A stretch of 33,198 nucleotides of DNA from Rhodobacteraceae bacterium CG17_big_fil_post_rev_8_21_14_2_50_63_15 (GTDB taxonomy: Bacteria; Pseudomonadota; Alphaproteobacteria; Rhodobacterales; Rhodobacteraceae), in the NCBI GenBank assembly GCA_002783205.1, contig PFEY01000083.1:22555-55752 (forward strand), given 5' to 3'. A program made the translations under genes and the position numbers. Shown here piece by piece: positions 1 through 8,081 of the stretch. The notes below the pieces were generated by a model. That model had not been told where the DNA came from. It did not search any database and saw only the letters and a program-made list of their open reading frames with translations. Within the stretch, counting starts at the first letter, position 1. Every line of letters begins with the position of its first letter.

Positions 1-956
1 AGGGCGCGGACGGTTTCCTCGATATGGTGGAAGGAGCCGCGCTGCGTGTAGTTGTTGTAGCCGTCGGTGCCGCCGCCGATGACCATCTCGCCCTTGTCGG
101 ATTGCGACATGTAGCCATGCACGGTGTTGGCCATGACGACGCAGTCCATGCAGGGTTTGATCGGCTCGGAGACCAGCGCCTGAAGGGCGACGGATTCGAT
201 CGGCAGGCGAAAGCCCGCCATCTCGGCCAGATGGCCGGAATGGCCGGCGACGACGATGCCGAGTTTGTCGCAGCCGATATCGCCGCGATTGGTGGTCACG
301 CCGGTGACGCGGCCATTCTCGCGCGAAATGCCGGTGACTTCGCATTTTTGCAGGATGTGCATCCCCATCGCCGAACAGGCGCGGGCATAGCCCCAGGCCA
401 CCGCATCGTGGCGTGCGGTGCCGCCGCGCGCCTGATAGAGACCGCCAAGCACCGGATAGCGGGGCCCGTCGAGATTGATGATCGGCACGATTTCCTTGAC
501 GCGCTGGGGCGAGATGAATTCGGTCGAAACCCCTTGCAGCGCGTTGGCTTGCGCGGTGCGCTGATAGCCGCGCACCTCGTGTTCGGTCTGTGCCAGCATG
601 ATGAGGCCACGGGGGCTGAACATGATGTTGTAGTTGAGATCCTGGCTGAGCGTCTCGTAGAGCGAGCGCGATTTCTCGTAGATCGCGGCGGAAGGGTCTT
701 GCAGGTAGTTGGAGCGGATGATGGTGGTGTTGCGCCCGGTGTTGCCGCCCCCGAGCCAGCCCTTTTCGAGGACCGCGACATTGGTGATGCCGAAATTGCG
801 GCCCAGGTAATAGGCCGAGGCCAGACCATGCCCGCCCGCGCCCACGATGATGACGTCGTATTTCTTCTTCGGCTCGGGCGAGGCCCAGGCGCGCTCCCAT
901 CCCATGTGGTAGCGAAGGGCCTCTCGGGCGACGGCAAAGACGGAATAGTGTTTCAT
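1..956 (-). CDS. soxB: Sarcosine oxidase beta subunit, 3' end outside the window
   Basis: The first 318 codons are present and the frame is open to the window edge, so the C-terminus is missing. This is the flavoprotein subunit of heterotetrameric sarcosine oxidase, which oxidises sarcosine to glycine and passes the one-carbon unit to tetrahydrofolate. Seen: a dinucleotide-binding GAGGHG at residues 39-44 for FAD, the family block GGNTGRNTTIIRSNY at about 70-84, and GGTARHDAVAWG at about 178-189. In this family the His of that last block (His183 here) is the expected covalent FMN site. Later blocks such as MSQSDKGEMVIGGGTDGYN are typical of SoxB. The start is the ATG at 956, after a purine-rich AGAGAG stretch. 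The soxD, soxA and soxG partners would lie to the left, beyond the window. Identity is secure from sequence. Confidence 0.93.
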   Translation of the reverse strand, partial: MKHYSVFAVAREALRYHMGWERAWASPEPKKKYDVIIVGAGGHGLASAYYLGRNFGITNVAVLEKGWLGGGNTGRNTTIIRSNYLQDPSAAIYEKSRSLYETLSQDLNYNIMFSPRGLIMLAQTEHEVRGYQRTAQANALQGVSTEFISPQRVKEIVPIINLDGPRYPVLGGLYQARGGTARHDAVAWGYARACSAMGMHILQKCEVTGISRENGRVTGVTTNRGDIGCDKLGIVVAGHSGHLAEMAGFRLPIESVALQALVSEPIKPCMDCVVMANTVHGYMSQSDKGEMVIGGGTDGYNNYTQRGSFHHIEETVRA

Positions 957-1183
957 GCGCGCTCTCTGGAGTTGGCGGAGATCTGGCGGGATTCGCGTGT
1001 CGTTTCAACTGGCATGGTAATGCGCCCGATCGACGGTGCAAAGGTGACTGCGGGCGGCGATTTGCATCTCAATCGCGACATTGCGACAGTGCGGCGCACA
1101 GGCCCGGCGCAGGCGTGACCAGATGCCTCTTTTTTCCTTGCCCGCGTGCGGTTACATGGACGATGACAGATGAGGGAGAGGTC

Positions 1184-2416
1184 ATGGCGTTCTGGATCAT
1201 CGTTGCGGCACTGGCGATCGGCGCGGGGGCGGTTCTGGGCCTTGCGTTGCTGCGCGGACGGGTCGGGGATGCGCCACCTGCGGCCTATGACCTGCGGGTT
1301 TACCGCGACCAGTTGAGGGAAATCGAGCGCGATCTGGCGCGGGGGGTGATCGGCGCCGAGGATGCCGGACGGCTGCGCGCCGAAGTCTCGCGTAAGATCC
1401 TGTCGGCGGATGCTCAACTGCGGGCGGGGGGGGCGGAAGGCGGACAGCCGCGCGCGGCCGGGATCGTCATGGCGGCGCTCATCGTGGTGGGGATCGCTGG
1501 CGGCGGGGTGCTGATCTATGACCGGATCGGAGCGCCGGGCTATCCCGATCTGCCGATGGCCGAACGTCTTGCCGCCTCGGAGGCGGCGCGGTCTGCGCGG
1601 CTGGAACAGGGGGTGGCGGAGGAACGCTTTGGTCCCGGCGAGACCGGCGTACCGGAGGGCGTGCCGGACGAGTACATGCGTCTGATCGAGCGGTTGCGCA
1701 AGGCCGTGGCCGAGCGCCCGGAGGATCAAATGGGGCTCCGGTTTCTGGTGCGGAGCGAGGCCGCGATGGGGAATTTGGCCGCCGCGCGACGGGCGCAGGA
1801 GCAGTTGTTGGCGTTGCTTGGCGAGGAGGCGACGGCGGCTGATCATGCCATGCTGGCCGATTTGATGATCAATGCCAGTGGAGGCTATGTCTCGACCGAG
1901 GCGGAGGCGGCGCTGCGCGCGGCGCTGGAGCGCGATCCGCGCGAGCCGACGGCGCGGTTCTATCTTGGCCTTTATTCGCTCCAGATCGATCGGCCCGATG
2001 CCGCGTTCCGACTGTGGCGTGATCTGCTGGACGAGAGCATCGAGGAGGCGCCCTGGGTCGAGCCGATCCGGGCCCAGATCGAGGAGATCGCGGCGCTGGC
2101 GGGAGAACGCTACAGCCTGCCCCCGCTGGCCGGGGCGCCCGGCCCGGATGCCGGACAGATCGCGGCGGCGCAGGACATGGATCCCGAGGCCCGCCAGGAG
2201 ATGATCCGCGGCATGGTGGCGGGGCTGGCGGAGCGGTTGGACCAGGATGGCGGCAGCGCCGAGGAATGGGCGCGCCTGATCAACGCCTATGGCGTGCTGG
2301 GCGAGACCGACAAGGCGCGGGCGGCCTGGAACACGGCGCAGGCGGTGTTTGAGCAGGATGCCGAGCGCCTTGCGATGCTGCGCGCGGCGGCGGAAAATGC
2401 CGGGGTTGGGGAATGA
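1184..2416 (+). CDS. ccmI: Cytochrome c biogenesis protein CcmI (CycH), 410 aa
   Basis: This is a membrane chaperone of the Ccm cytochrome c maturation system. CcmI proteins hold apocytochrome c and deliver it to the CcmF/CcmH heme ligation complex on the periplasmic side. Seen: a first membrane helix at residues 1-24, then the family's cytoplasmic loop (VYRDQLREIERDLARGVI, followed by a run ending in RLRAEVSRKIL). A second membrane helix follows around residues 90-110, and then a long Ala/Leu/Glu-rich helical region with TPR-like periodicity to the end. The start is the ATG at 1184, preceded by GGGAGAGG; an upstream in-frame ATG at 1115 has no ribosome binding site and would put 23 polar residues ahead of the first helix. 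The stop overlaps the ruvX start by ATGA, so the two are translationally coupled. Confidence 0.9.
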   Translation: MAFWIIVAALAIGAGAVLGLALLRGRVGDAPPAAYDLRVYRDQLREIERDLARGVIGAEDAGRLRAEVSRKILSADAQLRAGGAEGGQPRAAGIVMAALIVVGIAGGGVLIYDRIGAPGYPDLPMAERLAASEAARSARLEQGVAEERFGPGETGVPEGVPDEYMRLIERLRKAVAERPEDQMGLRFLVRSEAAMGNLAAARRAQEQLLALLGEEATAADHAMLADLMINASGGYVSTEAEAALRAALERDPREPTARFYLGLYSLQIDRPDAAFRLWRDLLDESIEEAPWVEPIRAQIEEIAALAGERYSLPPLAGAPGPDAGQIAAAQDMDPEARQEMIRGMVAGLAERLDQDGGSAEEWARLINAYGVLGETDKARAAWNTAQAVFEQDAERLAMLRAAAENAGVGE

Positions 2417-2895
2417 TCTGCGACGACATCGCGGGCTTTGCCAGGGCCTTGCCGCCGGGACAGGCGATCCTTGGGCTTGATCTGGGAACCAAGACCATCG
2501 GGGTGGCGCTGTCGGACCGGCGCTGGTCGGTGGCGAGCCCGCAGGAGACGGTGCAGCGCACGAAATTCACCGCCGATGCGGCGCGCCTGCTGGAGATCGC
2601 CGCCCGGCGCGAGGCCGGGGGGATCATCCTTGGCCTGCCGCGCAACATGGATGGCAGCGAAGGACCGAGATGCCAATCGACCCGCGCCTTTGCCCGCAAT
2701 CTGGCGCGGCTCACCGATCTGCCGATCGGGTTCTGGGACGAGCGGTTATCGACTGTCGCTGCCGAACGAGCGCTGCTGGAGGCGGATGCGTCGCGAAAGC
2801 GTCGCTCTCAGGTGATCGACACTGTGGCGGCGGCCTATATTCTTCAGGGTGTGCTGGACCGGATGGGACATATGAGGGCAGAGCATGACGGATGA
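2413..2895 (+). CDS. ruvX: RuvX/YqgF family nuclease, 160 aa
   Basis: This is a small RNase H-fold nuclease of the YqgF/RuvX family, needed for 5' maturation of pre-16S rRNA and often annotated as a putative Holliday junction resolvase. Seen: the first catalytic Asp in LGLDLGTKTIGVALSD (Asp23), the GLPRNMDGSEG loop at about 75-85, the second acidic position in FWDERLSTVAAERAL, and the last Asp in VIDTVAAAYIL near residue 137. The length is normal for the family. It overlaps ccmI by 4 bases and the following DUF1289 gene by 11 bases, so the three genes form one tight unit. Confidence 0.92.
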   Translation: MICDDIAGFARALPPGQAILGLDLGTKTIGVALSDRRWSVASPQETVQRTKFTADAARLLEIAARREAGGIILGLPRNMDGSEGPRCQSTRAFARNLARLTDLPIGFWDERLSTVAAERALLEADASRKRRSQVIDTVAAAYILQGVLDRMGHMRAEHDG

Positions 2896-3121
2896 AACGC
2901 CCTGGCGGCGCGAGGAGGTCGAGAGCCCCTGCGTGAAGGTCTGCGTGGTCCATCCGGCGGCGCGCATCTGCACGGGGTGTCTGCGCTCGATCGAAGAGAT
3001 CACGCGCTGGTCAAAGATGAGCCCTGAGGAACGTCACGAGATCATGGCCGCGCTGCCGGACCGCGCCGATCTGTTGAAGAAACGGCGGGGCGGCCGCGCC
3101 GCACGGCTGGAACGGGGCTGA
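2885..3121 (+). CDS. DUF1289 domain protein, 78 aa
   Basis: This is a small cysteine-containing protein of the DUF1289 family, function unknown. Seen: the family signature SPCVKVCVV at about residues 15-23, then ICTGCLRSIEEITRW and a MSPEERHEIMAALPDR segment. Two Cys pairs, C-x3-C and C-x2-C, suggest a small metal- or cluster-binding fold, but this is an inference. The C-terminus is basic (KKRRGGRAARLERG). The start overlaps the end of ruvX by 11 bases, and GAGGGCAGAGC just upstream can serve as ribosome binding site. Family assignment is good; no job can be given. Confidence 0.85.
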   Translation: MTDETPWRREEVESPCVKVCVVHPAARICTGCLRSIEEITRWSKMSPEERHEIMAALPDRADLLKKRRGGRAARLERG

Positions 3122-3379
3122 AGCGGGTCAATGACCGGGTGATCGGAAGCGATACCGTTCTGTGGCAGAGGGAGGAGTGACCGTGCTTCGCCCTTGATGC
3201 GGTGGTGGAGGCGGTCCGGGCACTCTTGGCACAGCCATCCACGGCCAACCCGTTGTCAGCGCCGCTGGCCAAGGTCTTTGCTGACATATCGCGCGACCCG
3301 ATTGCCGATGATCTGGCGCGCGTGTTGCGTCCGGTTGGGGCGCATGGGGGGATCCGGGGGGCCCCTGAAGCGCCAGGTT

Positions 3380-4168
3380 TCAGGGCAGAACAAGCCAATC
3401 GGGGCGCGTGTCATCCTGAAACTGCGGGCGGAAATAGGCGATCATGCGGCCTTCGGGCGAAGCCTTGGCGGACGTGCCCCAGGGAGCGACGCCATGCAGC
3501 GCCAGTCGGTGCAGGAGACTGGCCGCCCCCGGTTGCAGGGGCAAGGCGCGGCGTGGGCAGCTCACGAACACCTCGCGGCGCGCGGCGTGGTAGGTGTCGG
3601 TCAGGTCCACCTCGCCCCATTCCTGCGGCGCGATCCCGTGCAACGCCCGTGCAAAGGCGCGTCGTATCACATGATGGCTACCCTCCCAGACCACCAGCGG
3701 GCTGGCCTCGGGGCTGGCCTCGGTCAGAGGCAGGCCGAGGATATAGGCGTGGCGTTCGCGCAACATCCGGCGCCGCGTCGGCCCGACCGGCAACAGCCCG
3801 TCAACATGGGCCGCGTCGCGGGTGCGGCGATAGCGCAAGGCCGCCGCATCCTCGCCGTCGCGGGGACGCGGATAGCCGGGGTAGATCACCGAGACCTGCG
3901 CGCGGTGCAGCGGCAGGCGGCCATAGAGCGCCTCGGCGCGGCGCAGGGCCGTGCCTTGGAGTGGCCCGCCCTGCCCGACGACCCCGCGCGCATCATTGGG
4001 CAGGCAATCGACGCCCACGAACCACGTGCCCTCGCAGGTCAGGCTGCGCGCCTGTTCCGCCGGATCGGCTATCCGCTCCAGCGCGGCGCGGCGGGCGTCT
4101 TGTGCCCAGGCGCGCAATCCGGGCTCGGGCGCGAAGATCGCCCAGCCGGTCTGCGCGAAATCCTTCAC
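3380..4168 (-). CDS. Phytanoyl-CoA dioxygenase-like Fe(II)/2-oxoglutarate protein, 262 aa
   Basis: Likely a non-heme iron, 2-oxoglutarate-dependent dioxygenase of the PhyH-like superfamily; the substrate is unknown. Seen: an HxD iron-binding motif in AAHVDGLLP (about residues 118-126), a distal His in LHRLALHGVAPW, and an Arg in GRMIAYFRPQF that fits the 2-oxoglutarate-binding position. A phrase LVVWEGSHHVIRRAF in the middle is typical of the PhyH-like fold ('W.GSH..'). The start codon is GTG, and it overlaps the stop of the TSUP transporter gene by 4 bases (GTGA), so it is the second gene of a two-gene unit. Whether the oxygenase and exporter act on one compound cannot be told from sequence. 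Confidence 0.7.
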   Translation of the reverse strand: MKDFAQTGWAIFAPEPGLRAWAQDARRAALERIADPAEQARSLTCEGTWFVGVDCLPNDARGVVGQGGPLQGTALRRAEALYGRLPLHRAQVSVIYPGYPRPRDGEDAAALRYRRTRDAAHVDGLLPVGPTRRRMLRERHAYILGLPLTEASPEASPLVVWEGSHHVIRRAFARALHGIAPQEWGEVDLTDTYHAARREVFVSCPRRALPLQPGAASLLHRLALHGVAPWGTSAKASPEGRMIAYFRPQFQDDTRPDWLVLP

Positions 4169-5001
4169 CAGCCCAGAGCCTTGCGCAGCATGTTGAGGGC
4201 AACCAGCGTCAGGAATACCGCAAACACCCGCTTGAGCGGTTTGGGGTCCATCGCATGCGCCAGCTTGACCCCCCAGGGGGTCGTCACCAGCGTCATCGAG
4301 ATGACCACGAAGAACGCCACCAGATTGACGGCACCAACGGTAAAGGGCGGGCGGTTTTCGGCGGCGATGTCAAGCAGGAGAAACCCCGCCACCGACGGCA
4401 CGGCAATGGTGATGCCAAAGCCCGCCGCTGTGGCCACGGCCCGGTGGATCGGGACGCCGTAAAGGCTCATCAGAGGCACCCCGAAGCTGCCCCCCCCGAT
4501 CCCCATCAGCACCGACAGAAAGCCGACGATGGGCGAGAGCACGGCGCGGGTGAGGCCGCGCGGCATGGCCTCTGCCAGGCGCCAATGCGACCGGCCAAAG
4601 CCGAGGTAGAGGCCGATCACGATGCCGATTGCCCCAAACAGCCCTTGCAGGGTGCTCGAACGCAGGCTTGAGGCCAGCAACATGCCGAGGATCGCCCCGA
4701 CGGCTATGCCGGGGGCCCATGTCCGCAGGATCTGCCAATCGACCGCCCCCTTCTTGTGATGGCTCAGAACCGAGCGCAGCGAGGTGACGATGATCGTGGC
4801 CAGCGATGTCGCAAGGCAGATCTGCATGAGTTGCGGCGCGTCATAACCCAGCGTCTGAAAGGCATAAAAGAACGACGGCACCAGAACAATTCCGCCGCCG
4901 ACGCCGAGCAGCCCCGCCAGCACCCCGGCAAAGGCGCCGATGATCATCAGCAGGACCAGCATTTCAAGCAGCAAAGTGGTATCAGGCAAGGCGATGGGCA
5001 T
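4165..5001 (-). CDS. TauE/SafE (TSUP) family anion exporter, 278 aa
   Basis: This is an inner-membrane permease of the TSUP family, whose members export sulfite, sulfoacetate and related organic anions. Seen: about eight hydrophobic helices and the two repeat signatures of the family, GVLAGLLGVGGGIVLVP near the N-terminus and GFLSVLMGIGGGSFGVPL in the middle, one per internal repeat. The start is the ATG at 5001 with CGGAG upstream. The longer in-frame reading to 5106 would add 35 mostly polar residues before the first helix and is unlikely. The dioxygenase gene follows with a 4-base overlap. The substrate is not predictable. Confidence 0.88.
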   Translation of the reverse strand: MPIALPDTTLLLEMLVLLMIIGAFAGVLAGLLGVGGGIVLVPSFFYAFQTLGYDAPQLMQICLATSLATIIVTSLRSVLSHHKKGAVDWQILRTWAPGIAVGAILGMLLASSLRSSTLQGLFGAIGIVIGLYLGFGRSHWRLAEAMPRGLTRAVLSPIVGFLSVLMGIGGGSFGVPLMSLYGVPIHRAVATAAGFGITIAVPSVAGFLLLDIAAENRPPFTVGAVNLVAFFVVISMTLVTTPWGVKLAHAMDPKPLKRVFAVFLTLVALNMLRKALGW

Positions 5002-5156
5002 GGTGCGCTCCGATGTGATCCGGGCCAGCCTTACACCCTGTCCGGGACAAGGGAAAGCCACCGGACCGCGCCTGCCTGGCGCGGTGTCAAGCTGGTTTGA
5101 CTTCAACCTTTATCGTCATTACCTGTGCACTAGATTTTTCAAGGAGGTTGCGCGCC

Positions 5157-6272
5157 ATGCATACTGATATCCCGACCCGTCCCGAACTGGAGAACCTGAT
5201 CGCCATGCGCAGTCCGGCCGCCGTCAGCATTTATCTTGAAACCACACCGCTGACGCAGGACATCGGATCGGCGCGCACCGCGCTTGGCAACATGCTGAAA
5301 GAGGCCGTGGCGCAGCTCGAAGCCAACGACACGCCCAAACGCACGATCTGGCCGATCGAGGAACAGGTGGCTGACCTGCTCGACGATGACGCGTTCTGGG
5401 CGCATCAGTCCAATGCGCTGGCGCTTTTCGTCACCCCCGACAATCTGCGCAGCCATCGCCTGCCGAACCGGCTGAAATCGATGGTTCAGGTCTCCGACCG
5501 GTTTCATCTCAAGCCGCTGTGGCGGACGCTGTCGGTCAACCAGCACGCCTTTGTGCTGGCCTTGCAGGAAAACGAAGTGCGGCTGATCGAGGTCTTTGCC
5601 GATCTGCCGGCCGAGGAGATCCGGGTGCCCGACATGCCGCGCGACGGCGCCAGTGCGGCGGGCGTGGCCAATCTCAATTCGCGCAGCTATTCGGGCCGCA
5701 TCGGCGGCGCGGAGGGCCAGAAGGTGCTGCTGCGCGCCTTTGCCCGGCAGGTCGATGCGGCGCTGCGTCCGGTGCTGGCGGGGCGGCACGAACCGCTGAT
5801 CCTGGCCGGGGTGGACCCGCTCCTGCCGATCTACCGCTCGGTCAACAGCTATGACGGGCTGGCCGCCACATCCATCACCGGCAGTGCGACCCGCATGGAC
5901 GCCGCAGATCTGGCCGCAGCCGCCCGGCCCATACTTGACGGCTTGCAGGCCGAGGAAGTGGCGCGGCTCAACGCGCTCTATGCCACGCGCGAGGCCGAGG
6001 GGCGCGCCAGCACCCAGATCGCCCGCGCCGCCCGCGCCGCGACCTTTGGCGCGGTGGACACGCTGATGGTGGATATCGACGCAGTGGTGCCCGGAACGGT
6101 GGACGCGGCGGGCGAGATCAGCTTTGCCGAGACCGAGAGCGCGGCAAGCTATGGCGTGATCGACGAGATCGCAGCGCGTGTGGTGGGCGCGGGTGGGCGT
6201 GTGGTGGCGCTGCGCCGCGACGAGATCCCGCAGAACGAGGCGCTGGCGGTGATCCTGCGCTACGCGATCTGA
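5157..6272 (+). CDS. Bacterial archaeo-eukaryotic release factor-like protein (baeRF type), 371 aa
   Basis: This resembles the baeRF families, bacterial homologues of archaeal/eukaryotic peptide release factors (eRF1/aRF1/Pelota superfamily) proposed to act in ribosome rescue or quality control; no member is well characterised to my knowledge. Seen: an N-terminal domain from about 1-170 (VSIYLETTPLTQD near the start, the usual opening of these proteins); a middle region with SGRIGGAEGQKVLLRAFARQ, where a Gly-Gly...Gln loop precedes a long helix as the GGQ loop does in eRF1; and a C-terminal domain ending in VVALRRDEIP, which resembles the L7Ae-like domain's final strand. The start is the ATG at 5157, with a perfect AAGGAGG at 5141-5147. 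Its 3' end overlaps dusA tail to tail by 13 bases. Confidence 0.68.
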   Translation: MHTDIPTRPELENLIAMRSPAAVSIYLETTPLTQDIGSARTALGNMLKEAVAQLEANDTPKRTIWPIEEQVADLLDDDAFWAHQSNALALFVTPDNLRSHRLPNRLKSMVQVSDRFHLKPLWRTLSVNQHAFVLALQENEVRLIEVFADLPAEEIRVPDMPRDGASAAGVANLNSRSYSGRIGGAEGQKVLLRAFARQVDAALRPVLAGRHEPLILAGVDPLLPIYRSVNSYDGLAATSITGSATRMDAADLAAAARPILDGLQAEEVARLNALYATREAEGRASTQIARAARAATFGAVDTLMVDIDAVVPGTVDAAGEISFAETESAASYGVIDEIAARVVGAGGRVVALRRDEIPQNEALAVILRYAI

Positions 6273-7294
6273 CGCGGCACCGGGGCGGCGGGGGGCATCG
6301 GCTGGCTGGCTGCAACCTGCGCCAGCGCCGCCTCGACCAGTTCCGGCCCGGCCCCTTGCCGGGTCGCACCCTCCGACAGCATCCGTCGCCAGAGCCGCGC
6401 GCCGGGACGGCCCGCAAAGAGCCCCATCATGTGCCGGGTGATCTGATGCAGGTGGCCGCCTCCTGCCAGATGCGACTCGATATAAGGCAGCATGGCGCGC
6501 ACCGCGGCCTCGGGCGTGGTGTCGGGCGCGTCCGAGCCGAAGATCCGCCGGTCCGCCGCGCAGAGGATCTCTACCGGTTGATGATAGGCCGCGCGCCCCA
6601 CCATCACGCCGTCAAGGCCCGCAGCAAGAAACCCCTCGGCCTGATCGAGCGAGGTGATGCCGCCATTGATGCTGATGTCGAGCGCGGGGAACTGCGCCTT
6701 CATCCGCAGCACGAGACCGTAATCGAGCGGCGGGATCTCGCGGTTGTCCTTGGGCGAAAGCCCGTCGAGCCAGGCCTTGCGGGCATGGATGGCAAAGCGG
6801 CTGACACCCGCTGCCGCGACGCGCGTCAGAAAATCGGGCAGCACCGTCTCGGGATCCTGATGATCCACCCCGATACGGCATTTCACCGTCACTTCAACAG
6901 GTTGCGCGGCAATCATCGCAGCGCAGCACGCGGCCACAAGATCAGGATCCTTCATCAGCACCGCGCCAAACGTTCCCGATTGCACCCGGTCCGAGGGGCA
7001 ACCCACATTGAAATTGATCTCGGCATAGCCCGCCTGTGCCCCCAGCCGCGCCGCCTGCGCCAGTTCGCGCGGGTCCGAGCCGCCCAGTTGCAACGCCACG
7101 GGGTGCTCTGCGGGGGAATGATCGAGCAGGTGCAGCGCCCCGCCCCGCACCAGCGCGGGCGCCGTCACCATCTCTGTATAAAGCAGCGTCTGGCGACTCA
7201 GGTGCCGGTGCAGACTGCGGCAATGCCGATCGGTCCAATCCATCATGGGCGCACAAGATAGTCTCACTGCCTCGGTGGCTGCGTTTTTTGGCAT
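6260..7294 (-). CDS. dusA: tRNA-dihydrouridine synthase DusA, 344 aa
   Basis: FMN- and NADPH-dependent reductase of uridine to dihydrouridine in the tRNA D-loop; DusA enzymes act at U20/U20a. Seen: the N-terminal LSCAPMMDWTDRHCR, the TEMVTA block, NFNVGCPSDRVQSGTFG with the catalytic Cys99, VKCRIGVDHQD, the phosphate-binding SINGGITS and GVMVGRAAYHQP, and the C-terminal helical domain with HQITRHMMGLF. The HQITRHMMGLF block and overall length favour DusA over DusB or DusC. The start is the ATG at 7294 with GAGGAG about 9 bases upstream. It converges on the baeRF-like gene. Confidence 0.93.
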   Translation of the reverse strand: MPKNAATEAVRLSCAPMMDWTDRHCRSLHRHLSRQTLLYTEMVTAPALVRGGALHLLDHSPAEHPVALQLGGSDPRELAQAARLGAQAGYAEINFNVGCPSDRVQSGTFGAVLMKDPDLVAACCAAMIAAQPVEVTVKCRIGVDHQDPETVLPDFLTRVAAAGVSRFAIHARKAWLDGLSPKDNREIPPLDYGLVLRMKAQFPALDISINGGITSLDQAEGFLAAGLDGVMVGRAAYHQPVEILCAADRRIFGSDAPDTTPEAAVRAMLPYIESHLAGGGHLHQITRHMMGLFAGRPGARLWRRMLSEGATRQGAGPELVEAALAQVAASQPMPPAAPVPRQIA

Positions 7295-7462
7295 TCAGCG
7301 TTCTCCTCGTGTGCGCCCTCTAACGGAACGGACCCGCTGTGCACACCATACGCACACGGCGTCTGTCCTGCCACCCCACCCCGCGCAAAGACAGGAAGAC
7401 GGCGGCGTTTGGGTTGGGTTGGGTTGACTCGAAAAAGGGGGCATTGCTGAACCCTTCAGCTT

Positions 7463-7474
7463 CAACAAATGTTG
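7463..7474. promoter_or_regulatory. Inverted repeat ahead of parD, probable operator
   Basis: CAACAAATGTTG is an inverted repeat with 5-base arms and a 2-base spacer. It lies 32 bases upstream of the chosen parD start. ParD-type ribbon-helix-helix antitoxins usually repress their own operon through such short palindromes, so this is a candidate operator. No convincing -35/-10 pair could be placed around it. Confidence 0.4.
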
Positions 7475-7506
7475 TAATGTGGGGAATGATCGACTATCGT
7501 TTTGGC

Positions 7507-7773
7507 ATGCCCAGACTCTCGATCGACATCTCGCCGGAAGACCACCAGAAGCTCAAGGCCATCGCTGCTCTCAAAGGGCAGAGCATCAAGGACTATGTCT
7601 TGGGTCGGGCGCTTGGCGACACCCCTTCCGTTGCCGGGATGAGCGAGGACCAGGCTTTCATGGCGTTGGCCAACTTCCTGGAGCCTAGGATCGAGCAGGC
7701 GCGGCGCGGACAGCTTTCCAGAAAGTCCGTTGAGGAAATTCGGCGCGAAGAACGCAAGCGTGCTGGGGTCTGA
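7507..7773 (+). CDS. parD: ParD-like ribbon-helix-helix antitoxin, 88 aa
   Basis: Antitoxin of a type II system: binds its operator through an N-terminal ribbon-helix-helix domain and wraps the toxin with its C-terminal tail. Seen: MPRLSIDISPEDHQKLKAIA, a typical RHH strand and first helix, then GQSIKDYVLGRAL; the second half (FLEPRIEQARRGQLSRKSVEEIRREER) is the charged toxin-binding tail. The start is placed at the ATG at 7507 because homologous antitoxins begin with this strand. In-frame ATGs at 7477 and 7486 would add 10 and 7 residues, and GGGGA lies just before the latter, so a slightly longer form is possible. The toxin gene begins 8 bases after the stop. Confidence 0.85.
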   Translation: MPRLSIDISPEDHQKLKAIAALKGQSIKDYVLGRALGDTPSVAGMSEDQAFMALANFLEPRIEQARRGQLSRKSVEEIRREERKRAGV

Positions 7774-7781
7774 CCCGATCC

Positions 7782-8081
7782 ATGCCCGGCTATCAGATCA
7801 CCCTTGCCGAGGAGGAAGATCTTCGGGGCATCTGGCGGTATACGCTCGATACCTGGGGTCCCGATCAAGCTGACAATTACCTCGATCAGATCGAGGACTG
7901 CCTCGACGCTATCGGTGTCGGTCGGGTGCGCTCACAATCATTCCACAGATTGCCCGACGGGGTTTGCCTCCACCGGTGCCAGCGTCACTACATCTTCTGG
8001 ATAGTCATCGACCGCCCAATCATCATCGCGGTCCTGCACGAGAAGATGGATGTCGTGCAGAGGCTGGCAGACTGGATCTGA
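7782..8081 (+). CDS. parE: ParE/RelE superfamily toxin, 99 aa
   Basis: Toxin partner of the preceding antitoxin. ParE-type toxins poison DNA gyrase, while the related RelE toxins cut mRNA on the ribosome; sequence alone favours ParE. Seen: YQITLAEEEDLRGIWRYT (first strand and helix), QADNYLDQIEDCLDAI (second helix), RSQSFHRLPDGVCLHRC, YIFWIVIDRPIIIAVLHEKMD and the closing helix. Length and order (antitoxin first, 8-base gap) are normal for ParDE. The pair is the first element of an accessory block inserted between dusA and the SH3b gene. Confidence 0.85.
   Translation: MPGYQITLAEEEDLRGIWRYTLDTWGPDQADNYLDQIEDCLDAIGVGRVRSQSFHRLPDGVCLHRCQRHYIFWIVIDRPIIIAVLHEKMDVVQRLADWI

Noticed and set aside
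24-1118. Long plus-strand open frame opposite soxB
   Set aside because: It is antisense to a clear SoxB sequence, has His/Arg/Asp-rich shadow composition and no domain.
5097-5125. TTGACT as a -35 box ahead of the baeRF-like gene
   Set aside because: No -10 box with more than two matching bases lies at proper distance.
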